From: an uncultured Clostridia bacterium
GTDB lineage: Bacteria > Bacillota_A > Clostridia > Oscillospirales > Acutalibacteraceae
Direction of reading: 5' to 3'
Assembly: GCA_937891215.1 (NCBI GenBank)
Contig: CALAEU010000271.1
Coordinates: 1 to 7,745, forward strand
DNA length: 7,745 nucleotides
Made by a program: the position numbers and the translations under genes. Of this stretch, positions 1 to 6,108 are shown piece by piece. How positions within the stretch are numbered: position 1 is the stretch's first letter; each line of letters begins with the position of its first letter. The notes beneath the pieces are model-generated. The model saw only the letters and a list, made by a program, of their open reading frames with translations, did no database searches and was not told the DNA's origin.

Positions 1-2
1 CA

Positions 3-53
3 GTAGATTCATCCCATGATTTTGATGCTATGGCAGAAAGTTTTTATAAATAA
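3..53 (+). CDS. C-terminal tail of an unidentified upstream gene (partial)
   Basis: Frame 3 is open from the window edge to a TAA at 51-53 and reads VDSSHDFDAMAESFYK. The other two forward frames hit stops at 4-6 and 17-19, so this is the only one that can carry an incoming gene. The tail is too short to assign a family. The 42-base gap to the next start holds no convincing terminator or promoter, so the upstream gene is probably in the same operon as the WbsX-like gene. This is an inference from spacing; the open stretch is short enough to be chance. Confidence 0.4.
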   Translation, partial: VDSSHDFDAMAESFYK

Positions 54-84
54 TGTTATCTTCATACAAAGAAAATATAGAATG

Positions 85-89
85 GGTGA
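85..89 (+). promoter_or_regulatory. Ribosome binding site for the WbsX/GH99-like gene
   Basis: GGTGA at 85-89 matches the downstream half of the anti-Shine-Dalgarno complement (GGAGGTGA) and lies 6 bases before the ATG at 96. It supports that start. A competing ATG at 82 is in another frame that stops at 201 and encodes nothing recognisable. Confidence 0.5.
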
Positions 90-95
90 ACTATT

Positions 96-1226
96 ATGTC
101 TAACTACGATATCGCCGCATTTGTGTGGCCGTCATATACAGGTGACGAGACCCGAACAAGAATTTTCTGGCCTGATGGAATTGGTGAATGGCAGACTGTA
201 AAGGCTATGACAAACAAGGGTTATAAAGGTTGTAGATGGCCTCGTGTTCCTTTATGGGGTTACGAAAACGAAGCAGACAGTACTGTTATGGAAAAGCAGA
301 TTGAGTGCGCAGTTTCTTATGGTGTTAATGTGTTTATTTATGACTGGTACTGGTACGATAACCGACCATTTTTAGAAAACTGTCTTAATGACGGATTTTT
401 GAAAGCAAAAAATAATGAAAAGATGAAATTTTGTCTTATGTGGGCAAACCACGATGCAAATCATTTGTGGGATAAGAGAAATTCTGATAATGATTTGTCA
501 ACAGTTATCTGGAGCGGTGTTGTTACACCAAAAATTTTCTCCGAAATCTGCGACAGAACAATTGAAAATTATTTTAAAAGAAATAATTACTACACAATTG
601 ACGGTTGCCCTGTTTATATGATTTTTGATATAGACAATTTTATCCGTTCATTTGGTACAAGCGATGAGTGTAAAAAAGGCTTGGAGGAGTTCAGAAGAAA
701 AACCAAAGAAGCAGGTTTTTCAGGACTTCATTTTCAAGTTGTTCATTGGCGTGACAGAATTTTCAACTGGTTAAAAGATGAAGACTCAAACAAAGGTGCC
801 TGTTCAAGTGAAATGTACGAATTTTTAGGTGTTGATTCTGTAACCAGTTACAACTGGGGTTGCTCTGCAGATTTAGATGGCGATTTTAATGATGTTACAG
901 AAAGCTATGTAAAAGCAATAGAAAAAGAGGCAGAAAATCTTACAATTCCTTTTTACCCGAATATTTCAGTCGGTTGGGATAACAACGTAAGATTTAATAA
1001 CTTCGTGCCCGGAGTAATTGAAAACAATACGCCTGAAAACTTTAAAATTGCCTGTGAAAAAATCAAAAATTTTGCAGACACTTCACTTGAAAAGGGTATT
1101 ATGAAATCACCTTTTATAACTGTAAACAGTTGGAACGAGTGGACTGAAACAAGCTACCTTGAGCCAGACGACCTTTACGGCTACGGCTACCTTGAAGCAA
1201 TTAAAGATGTTTTCGGAGAAAAATAA
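96..1226 (+). CDS. WbsX/GH99-like family protein (putative glycan-active enzyme)
   Basis: This 376-residue protein resembles the WbsX family (Glyco_tran_WbsX), a TIM-barrel-like group related to glycoside hydrolase family 99 and common in polysaccharide loci. The visible signature is an N-terminal strand at residues 5-13 (DIAAFVWPS), an aromatic strand VFIYDWYWYD near 79-88, LMWANHD at 114-120, and the family's C-terminal NSWNEWTETSYLEPD at 344-358 followed by YGYGYLEA. The acidic residues near WNEWTE and YLEPD are candidate active-site groups by analogy only. There is no signal peptide, so it should act in the cytoplasm. Length is normal for the family and both ends look intact. Its stop is one base before the next start, so it is co-transcribed with the esterase. 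Members have been labelled both glycosyltransferase and glycosidase; the neighbouring esterase and beta-helix enzyme favour glycan breakdown here, but synthesis or modification is possible. Confidence 0.85.
   Translation: MSNYDIAAFVWPSYTGDETRTRIFWPDGIGEWQTVKAMTNKGYKGCRWPRVPLWGYENEADSTVMEKQIECAVSYGVNVFIYDWYWYDNRPFLENCLNDGFLKAKNNEKMKFCLMWANHDANHLWDKRNSDNDLSTVIWSGVVTPKIFSEICDRTIENYFKRNNYYTIDGCPVYMIFDIDNFIRSFGTSDECKKGLEEFRRKTKEAGFSGLHFQVVHWRDRIFNWLKDEDSNKGACSSEMYEFLGVDSVTSYNWGCSADLDGDFNDVTESYVKAIEKEAENLTIPFYPNISVGWDNNVRFNNFVPGVIENNTPENFKIACEKIKNFADTSLEKGIMKSPFITVNSWNEWTETSYLEPDDLYGYGYLEAIKDVFGEK
1215..1218 (+). promoter_or_regulatory. Ribosome binding site that fixes the esterase start
   Basis: GGAG at 1215-1218 lies 9 bases before the ATG at 1228. 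It sits inside the last codons of the WbsX-like gene and picks this ATG over an in-frame ATG at 1159, which would add 23 residues read out of frame from conserved WbsX coding sequence. Confidence 0.7.
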
Positions 1227-1227
1227 T

Positions 1228-2040
1228 ATGGGTGAAAATTATTCTGTGTTAAAAGATATTTCGTACGGGAATCACGAAAGACACGTTTTTGATTTGTTCG
1301 TGCCAGAAAACGTAAAAAACAAATCGGGAGTTATACTTTTAATTCACGGTGGTGGCTGGAGTAACGGTGACAAATCAGATTATAAAAACGAGGCGGAATT
1401 TTACGTTTCTTCAGGGTATATCTGTGCTACTATGAATTATCGTTTCGTTACTGAAAAAATAAATGTATTTCACGAGCTTGATGATATAACTTCAGCATTA
1501 AGTACTATAAAGGAAAGATGCGAAGAATGCGGTTTCGATGTTAAAAATACGATTTTAACAGGTGCTTCTGCGGGGGCGCACTTGTCACTCCTTTACGCTT
1601 ACACAAGAAAGTGCGAAGCACCAATAATGCCCGTTGCAGTAGCTGCTTTCTGTCCGCCTGTAAACTGTTGGGCAGAGAATTTTCTTATGGGTATTAAAGG
1701 CGAGTTTGAAGATTGGAAATATGGTGTTCTTTCAAATTGTTGTGGTGTAAAAATTACTAAAGATACACTTTTAAATGAAGCGCAACAAAAAGCACTTGAA
1801 AAGATGTCGCCACAAATTTATGTTTCAAAGGAATGTGTACCAACTGCAGTTTTTCAAGGTGTGCTTGATGAACTCGTGCCGTTTGAATATGCTGAAATAT
1901 TTATAGACACTCTTACAAAAGCAGGCATAAAAAACGACTTTTTAGTTTATGAAAATTCAGGTCACGCACTCGATAAAGACCCTGACAAGACAGACGAGTC
2001 AAGAAAAATAGTTTTAAGTTATGCTGAAATGTATTTTTAA
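1228..2040 (+). CDS. Alpha/beta-hydrolase esterase (BD-FAE / hormone-sensitive-lipase-like)
   Basis: This 270-residue serine hydrolase has the full fold signature in order: the oxyanion-hole motif HGGGW at 40-44, the nucleophile elbow GASAG at 112-116 with Ser114, a likely catalytic Asp214 in GVLDELVP, and His246 in SGHALD. The HGGGW motif and size place it near the carboxylesterase, acetyl-xylan or feruloyl esterase-like and hormone-sensitive-lipase-like groups. Such enzymes often remove acetyl or aryl esters from sugars. No signal peptide is seen, so it is probably cytoplasmic. It begins one base after the WbsX-like stop (tight operon, probable translational coupling), suggesting it de-esterifies the same glycan or its oligosaccharides. 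The substrate is inferred from context only; a lipid or small-ester substrate cannot be excluded. Confidence 0.87.
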   Translation: MGENYSVLKDISYGNHERHVFDLFVPENVKNKSGVILLIHGGGWSNGDKSDYKNEAEFYVSSGYICATMNYRFVTEKINVFHELDDITSALSTIKERCEECGFDVKNTILTGASAGAHLSLLYAYTRKCEAPIMPVAVAAFCPPVNCWAENFLMGIKGEFEDWKYGVLSNCCGVKITKDTLLNEAQQKALEKMSPQIYVSKECVPTAVFQGVLDELVPFEYAEIFIDTLTKAGIKNDFLVYENSGHALDKDPDKTDESRKIVLSYAEMYF

Positions 2041-2044
2041 GAGG
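2041..2044 (+). promoter_or_regulatory. Ribosome binding site of the 21-codon ORF
   Basis: GAGG at 2041-2044 directly follows the esterase stop codon and lies 7 bases before the ATG at 2052. Spacing and sequence are good for initiation and are the main reason to take the short ORF seriously. Confidence 0.45.
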
Positions 2045-2051
2045 TTTTACT

Positions 2052-2117
2052 ATGGGAAAATTTTTAACTGATTTCTCAGATTTAACAAAGTATGCGGCAA
2101 AGTATAATTTTAAATAA
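2052..2117 (+). CDS. Micro-ORF of 21 codons between esterase and beta-helix gene
   Basis: ATG at 2052 opens a 21-residue frame starting MGKFLTDFSDL and ending KYNFK, closed by TAA at 2115-2117. It has a well-placed GAGG and lies in an otherwise unneeded 91-base gap, 11 bases after the esterase stop and 14 bases before the next start. The peptide is soluble and mixed in charge, with no membrane helix or known motif. Two readings fit: a translated leader or small protein that keeps ribosomes flowing to the beta-helix gene, or the surviving N-terminus of a gene otherwise deleted. No continuation in other frames is visible. Not recognised as any family; it may also be a chance ORF. Confidence 0.35.
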   Translation: MGKFLTDFSDLTKYAAKYNFK

Positions 2118-2121
2118 GGGG
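2116..2121 (+). promoter_or_regulatory. Ribosome binding site of the beta-helix gene
   Basis: AAGGGG at 2116-2121 lies 10 bases before the ATG at 2132. It overlaps the stop codon of the micro-ORF, so ribosomes ending there could re-initiate at the large gene. Confidence 0.55.
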
Positions 2122-2131
2122 TAATTTTGTT

Positions 2132-4789
2132 ATGGAAAAAATTAAAAACAGTAAAAAAATAATTTGTGAAATATTGTGCCTTGTGCTTGGTATTGCGTGT
2201 TCTCTTATAGGACTTTATTATTACCATTTTCAATACCTTTGCTATAGATACACACCACTTCTTTTTATTCTTGCAATAGTTGTGTGCCTTGGTAGTGCTT
2301 TACTTGCTTTATGCATAAGTATTGCAAAAAACAAAGATAAAAAAGCAAAAATTAAAAATTCACTTCTTTCTGCCTTAGTAGTTGCAATAATTCTTCTTGT
2401 TGTTACTTTTATAATAAATTTAATTGTGGGTAAGGGCGAGTTTCAGTTAGTAGGTTTAATTGTTCCCGTTTATTTAACTTTTGTTATAACTGCGGTTTTA
2501 ACTGTGGTTTGTGTTTTTACAATTTTCGGTAAAAAAACATTGAAATCAATAGCCACACTTGCAGTTTTTATAGGGTTTGTTGCAGGTAGTTATTCTTATA
2601 TCGGTACTCATATAGGTGATATAATATATGAAAATTATAAAGCACCTGTACCAGTTCTTTCAACGTATAAAGAAATAGAAGATGATGAAAAAATGATTAA
2701 AGGCGATTTTTATGTAAGCACAAAAGGTAAAGACAACAATAGCGGTACAAAGGATGCTCCATTCCTTACAATTGAAAAGGCAATTGAAGCAGTAAGAAAT
2801 ACTGATAAAACAAATAAAAATGGTATAACTGTTTGTATAGAAGCAGGTGAATACTGCGTTTCGTCACTTGTATTCACAAAAGAAGATTCTGGCACAAAAG
2901 AATGTCCTGTTACATATTGTTCTTATAACGGTGAAGTAGTAATCAATGGTGGTGTTACACTTTTAAGTGATGATTTTGAAAGTGTGACAAAATATCCTGA
3001 ATTTGCAAAAAGACTTTCAGAAGATGCACAGGAAAATGTTGTTGCAATTGATTTGACAAAAGCACCTTATTCACTTACCGAAAAGAATTGGGGTAAAATA
3101 TGTGCTATAGGTTCATATCATACTGCAAAAAATTACGATGGTGACTATGTAGGTCCGCTTTATTGTGAACTTTTTGTTGACGATATAAGACAAACACTTG
3201 CAAGATACCCTGATAATAATGAATATCTTTATACAGAAGAGGTTGTAAAAACAGGGTTAGGAAAAGAATCTGATGGTGCTCTTACAGAGGTTGAAAATTG
3301 GGATGAGATTCGCAACCCTGAAAGTGATGTCTATAAGGTAAATGCAGAACTTAGTGAGAAAATGTCCGGTTGGAAAAATCTCAGTGACATCTGGATGTTC
3401 GGATATTGGAAATATGACTGGGCAGATGCTTCTTCACCTATTGGTAGTTTTAATGCCCAGACAGGTGAACTTTCACCAAAATTTGTCAGTCTTTATGGTA
3501 CAAAAACAGATGCACCATATTATTTCTTTAATGTATTTGAAGAGTTGACTGCAGAAGGTGAATGGTATTTAGACAGAGAAAAGGGCTTACTTTTCCTCTG
3601 GAAGAAGGAACGCTTTGAAAATGCAAAAATTGACCTTTCATTGTCACTTGAGCCAATAATAAGTGCAGAGGTTGATTACATTACCTTTGATGGAATTACC
3701 TTTAAGGGTACAAGAGATGATGGAATTGTTATAACAGGTGATAACAATAATATTCAGAATTGTGTTATTAAAAATGTCGCTGGTAACGCACTTGTTATGA
3801 CGGGTAGTAATAACCACGCTTACAACAATGAAATTACAAGAACTGGTAAGGGTGGCATTATTCTTGACGGTGGTGATGCCGAAACACTTACCTCAGGTAA
3901 CAGTGTAGCCGATAATAACTACATTCACCACTGGTCAGAAATTTATCAGACCTATCAGCCTGCAGTAACACTGCTTGGTGTTGGTAATATCTGCAGTCAT
4001 AACGAAATGCACGACTCACCTCACGAGGCGATTACATACAAAGGCAATAATCATATAATTGAGTATAATAATATTCATAATGTTTGTTTGCTTTCTGATG
4101 ATGCGGGTGCAATCTACTCCGGCAGAAGCTGGGTATGGTATGGCAATATCATAAGATATAATTGTGTTTCTGATTTAGGCTCGTTAGAGTTTACTCCTGA
4201 CGGAATTTATCTTGATGATGCACTTTCGGGTCAGACTGTTTATGGCAACTTACTCGTAAATGTCCCTGGTAATTCAATTCACATCGGTGGTGGGCGTGAT
4301 AATATTGTAACCAACAATATTATTATAAATCACGGAGAAAATGTGGTAAGATTTGATGATAGAGCAAGAGAGGGTGCTTTAGAAAGAGGTTGGTTTACTC
4401 ATGCTTATACAGATACCGGTGATATGTGGGAAACACTTTATAATTCCCCTTGGCAGAGCGAAGTGTGGCAAGAAAAATTACCGCAATACAGCACTATGAC
4501 CGATGATATTCAAAAAGCAGATTCACCTGAATATATACCTAATCCTACAAGTGTTGTTAAAGGAAATCTTATAGTAGGAAATGGAATAAGACTTGGTGAA
4601 ATATATACTTCAGTTTATGAGTTCAGTGATATATCACACAACGAACTATATTCGCTTAACAAAATGGATGGAATTTTTGTTGATGCGGAAAATGGCGACT
4701 ATAATATTAAAGATATTGAGAAGTTGAGAGAGTCAATCCCGAATTTTGAGAATATCCCACTTGAAAAAATTGGTAGGGTATCAGAATAA
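2132..4789 (+). CDS. Membrane-anchored right-handed parallel beta-helix protein (pectate-lyase fold, possibly GH141-like)
   Basis: This 885-residue protein has two parts. Residues 1-160 hold five predicted membrane helices (about 10-30, 42-64, 78-99, 105-131, 137-157) with Lys-rich loops at the N-terminus, 66-76 and 134-138. By the positive-inside rule the N-terminus is cytoplasmic and the rest lies outside. From about 192 the ectodomain begins with a module usual for large beta-helix carbohydrate enzymes: FYVSTKGKDNNSGT, AIEAVR, EDSGT at 251-255, INGG at 271-274, then a beta-sandwich-like insertion and GEWYLDREKGLLFLW at 476-490. Regular beta-helix coils rich in Asn follow (about 515-735), with SDDAGAIYSGR at 655-665, GIYLDD at 691-696 and NIVTNNIIINH. 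This layout resembles GH141-type enzymes (known activities include fucosidase and xylanase), but the catalytic residues were not assigned. Likely role: cleavage of a glycan at the cell surface. Most relatives have a simple signal peptide; the polytopic anchor is unusual. Confidence 0.85.
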   Translation: MEKIKNSKKIICEILCLVLGIACSLIGLYYYHFQYLCYRYTPLLFILAIVVCLGSALLALCISIAKNKDKKAKIKNSLLSALVVAIILLVVTFIINLIVGKGEFQLVGLIVPVYLTFVITAVLTVVCVFTIFGKKTLKSIATLAVFIGFVAGSYSYIGTHIGDIIYENYKAPVPVLSTYKEIEDDEKMIKGDFYVSTKGKDNNSGTKDAPFLTIEKAIEAVRNTDKTNKNGITVCIEAGEYCVSSLVFTKEDSGTKECPVTYCSYNGEVVINGGVTLLSDDFESVTKYPEFAKRLSEDAQENVVAIDLTKAPYSLTEKNWGKICAIGSYHTAKNYDGDYVGPLYCELFVDDIRQTLARYPDNNEYLYTEEVVKTGLGKESDGALTEVENWDEIRNPESDVYKVNAELSEKMSGWKNLSDIWMFGYWKYDWADASSPIGSFNAQTGELSPKFVSLYGTKTDAPYYFFNVFEELTAEGEWYLDREKGLLFLWKKERFENAKIDLSLSLEPIISAEVDYITFDGITFKGTRDDGIVITGDNNNIQNCVIKNVAGNALVMTGSNNHAYNNEITRTGKGGIILDGGDAETLTSGNSVADNNYIHHWSEIYQTYQPAVTLLGVGNICSHNEMHDSPHEAITYKGNNHIIEYNNIHNVCLLSDDAGAIYSGRSWVWYGNIIRYNCVSDLGSLEFTPDGIYLDDALSGQTVYGNLLVNVPGNSIHIGGGRDNIVTNNIIINHGENVVRFDDRAREGALERGWFTHAYTDTGDMWETLYNSPWQSEVWQEKLPQYSTMTDDIQKADSPEYIPNPTSVVKGNLIVGNGIRLGEIYTSVYEFSDISHNELYSLNKMDGIFVDAENGDYNIKDIEKLRESIPNFENIPLEKIGRVSE

Positions 4790-4836
4790 AAAAGGTAATA
4801 ACTCCAAAAATTTCATTTAGAGAAAAATAATAGACG

Positions 4837-4883
4837 AAAATCACCAAATTTTCAATTGAAAGTATTGAAATTTTGGTGATTTT
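4837..4883 (+). terminator. Hairpin, probable intrinsic terminator after the carbohydrate cluster
   Basis: Arms 4837-4856 and 4864-4883 are 20-base inverted repeats with a single mismatch and a 7-base loop. The stem's outer part pairs an A run with a T run, as in bidirectional terminators, and its only G+C-rich block is the ATCACC/GGTGAT segment. It lies 47 bases after the beta-helix stop. The stem is A+T-rich and the T tract is short and belongs to the stem, so efficiency may be modest. Both flanking operons run the same way, so the main job would be to stop read-through into the ATPase operon. Confidence 0.65.
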
Positions 4884-4893
4884 ATGTTAAAAT
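4865..4893 (+). promoter_or_regulatory. Sigma-A-type promoter of the V-ATPase operon
   Basis: The -35 box TTGAAA (4865-4870) and -10 box TAAAAT (4888-4893) are each one base from consensus and separated by exactly 17 bases. TGT at 4885-4887 gives an extended -10 (TGN). Transcription would start near 4900, leaving a leader of about 43 bases before the GTG at 4943. The -35 box and much of the spacer lie in the 3' arm of the terminator hairpin. No operator was recognised. Confidence 0.6.
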
Positions 4894-4928
4894 CAACTTT
4901 GGTATTTTATATACAGAAATCAAAAGAA

Positions 4929-4934
4929 AAGGAG
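4929..4934 (+). promoter_or_regulatory. Strong ribosome binding site that fixes a GTG start
   Basis: AAGGAG at 4929-4934 is 8 bases before GTG at 4943. No in-frame ATG is close by; the next Met in the frame is residue 50, after most of the coiled coil, so GTG is the real start. Confidence 0.7.
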
Positions 4935-4942
4935 AGAGCTTT

Positions 4943-5551
4943 GTGGAAATACAATTACAGGAGCTTATCGACCAGATTAAAAAAGATGGTGTAGAAGCAG
5001 CGGAGACTCAGGCTGAAGCTATACTTACTGCGGCAAAAGCAGAAGCTGAAAAAATCATTTCTGATGCAAAAGCAGAAGCTGAAAAACTTATGCTTGACGC
5101 TAAAACAGAAAATGAAAGAACAGTAAAATCAGGCGAAGATGCTCTTCGTCAGGCAGGCAGAAACTTACTTATTTCTTTCAGGGAAAGTGTTACTAAAGAA
5201 CTTAAAGCCATTTTAAGTGAAACTGTTTCAGGCGTTTATTCAAGTGAAGAATTGGCACAGATTATTGTAAAAGCGGTTGATGGTTGGACAAGTAACCCTG
5301 AGATGGAAGACATAACTGTTATTCTTAATAGTGAAGATTTAAAGAAACTTGAAGAAACAGTAGTTTCAGGTCTTAAAGACAAAATGCAAAAAGGTATCAC
5401 TCTCAAAGCAAATGATAATTTTGACGGTGGATTCCGTATTGCTGTAAATGAGGGCGGAGCTTATTACGATTACTCAAAAGATTCTGTTACAGAGATGTTG
5501 GCAGACTATCTTAGTCCTAAAATTGCGTCACTTTTAAGAGAGGCTGAATAA
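4943..5551 (+). CDS. ntpE: V/A-type ATPase subunit E (peripheral stalk)
   Basis: This 202-residue protein fits subunit E, which forms the peripheral stalk that holds the catalytic head of the V/A-ATPase against rotation. Residues about 10-65 are an Ala/Lys/Glu-rich coiled coil with 11-residue repeats beginning at 19, 30, 41 and 52 (for example DAKAEAEKLML), the hendecad pattern known for the right-handed coiled coil of this stalk. A globular half follows (about 70-202) with SFRESVTKELKAIL, EELAQIIVKAVDGW and the late-domain stretch GFRIAVNEGGAYYDYS, typical of bacterial subunit E, then an end resembling LSPKIASLLRE. Identification is supported by subunit A two genes downstream. It is the first gene of its operon, starts with GTG behind a strong ribosome site, and its stop is 2 bases before the next ATG. 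No separate G subunit gene is seen between E and A. Confidence 0.88.
   Translation: MEIQLQELIDQIKKDGVEAAETQAEAILTAAKAEAEKIISDAKAEAEKLMLDAKTENERTVKSGEDALRQAGRNLLISFRESVTKELKAILSETVSGVYSSEELAQIIVKAVDGWTSNPEMEDITVILNSEDLKKLEETVVSGLKDKMQKGITLKANDNFDGGFRIAVNEGGAYYDYSKDSVTEMLADYLSPKIASLLREAE
5033..5086 (+). repeat. Direct 21-base repeat inside the subunit E coiled coil
   Basis: The same 21 bases occur at 5033-5053 and 5066-5086, a period of 33 bases or 11 codons. They encode AKAEAEK in successive hendecads. The DNA identity beyond the protein repeat suggests recent duplication of a coiled-coil unit or local gene conversion. It is inside the gene and not a mobile element. Confidence 0.7.
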
Positions 5552-5553
5552 TT

Positions 5554-6108
5554 ATGGCTGAGTATTATTTAATATCTCAACTGCCTTCATTAGACGGACT
5601 TTCAGAGAATGTTCCTATGCCTATTACTGAAGAACGCTTTTTTGAACTTTGTGAGCGTTTTTTAAGTAAAAAGTCACAGGAACAACTAAAAAAACTGACA
5701 CTTATGCCATCAAGAGATTATGAAAAATCAAGTTCTTCTTTAGTAGAAGCGTGGAACGATGGCGAACGCAAATTGCGTTTAGTGCTCGGTAAAGCCCGTG
5801 CTGATAAAATGAAAAAACAGTTCGAGATGAATGAAAACTCCGTTCCGGTAGAACTCCAGCAGGCAGTGCGCGAAGCGGTAGAAATAGAAAACCCGATGGA
5901 AGCAGAAAAGTTCCTGAATAAATACAGATTAGAATTTTTAGAGTCTTTGCGACCTATGGATTCTTTCTCAGAAGATTTTGTTTTCTATTACGGACTTAAA
6001 TTAAAGTTGATTTCGCGTATTAAACAGTTTGATACTGAAAGCGGAGAAACTGCATATAAGAATATTTACAGCTCCATTATGAGTGGAGAAAGATTGGAGG
6101 TTATATGA
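5554..6108 (+). CDS. DUF2764-family protein of the V-ATPase operon
   Basis: This 184-residue soluble protein matches the pattern of the DUF2764 family, found between subunits E and A in the V-ATPase operons of Bacteroidota, Chlamydiota and spirochaetes. Visible traits are the start MAEYYLISQLPSL, the helix with EAWNDGERKLRLVLGKARA at 65-83 (W, E, LR and RA conserved), NPMEAEKFLNKYR at 113-125, and the end motif FSEDFVFYYGLKLKLISR near 138-155. It has no signal peptide or membrane helix. It occupies the position of subunit C (central stalk socket) in classical operons and, like C, is mainly helical, so it may be a reduced or analogous coupling subunit; this is inference. It begins 2 bases after subunit E, with GAGAGG at 5538-5543 as its ribosome site, and overlaps the start region of subunit A. 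Confidence 0.8.
   Translation: MAEYYLISQLPSLDGLSENVPMPITEERFFELCERFLSKKSQEQLKKLTLMPSRDYEKSSSSLVEAWNDGERKLRLVLGKARADKMKKQFEMNENSVPVELQQAVREAVEIENPMEAEKFLNKYRLEFLESLRPMDSFSEDFVFYYGLKLKLISRIKQFDTESGETAYKNIYSSIMSGERLEVI
6096..6100 (+). promoter_or_regulatory. Ribosome binding site deciding the subunit A start
   Basis: GGAGG at 6096-6100 precedes the in-frame pair ATGATG. It is 4 bases from the ATG at 6105 and 7 bases from the ATG at 6108; the second spacing is more usual, so 6108 was chosen. Either start overlaps the DUF2764 stop (TGA 6106-6108), which points to translational coupling. Confidence 0.65.

Noticed and set aside
16..201. 61-codon forward ORF
   Set aside because: Overlaps the conserved N-terminus of the WbsX-like protein in another frame and encodes no recognisable sequence.
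1159..1227. Upstream ATG that would lengthen the esterase by 23 residues
   Set aside because: It lies wholly inside the conserved C-terminal coding sequence of the WbsX-like gene, has no ribosome site, and GGAG at 1215-1218 points to the ATG at 1228.
1913..2233. 106-codon reverse-strand ORF across the esterase/beta-helix junction
   Set aside because: Antisense to two well-supported genes; its Phe/Lys/Tyr-rich composition is what reversed A+T-rich coding sequence gives.
2710..2895. 61-codon reverse-strand ORF
   Set aside because: Antisense shadow of the conserved first ectodomain module of the beta-helix protein.
3342..3548. 68-codon forward ORF
   Set aside because: Out-of-frame shadow within the beta-helix gene, with no ribosome site or family likeness.
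5033..5086. Two identical 21-base units considered as a CRISPR or mobile-element repeat
   Set aside because: Only two copies, in frame, with the period of an 11-residue coiled-coil unit; explained by the protein.
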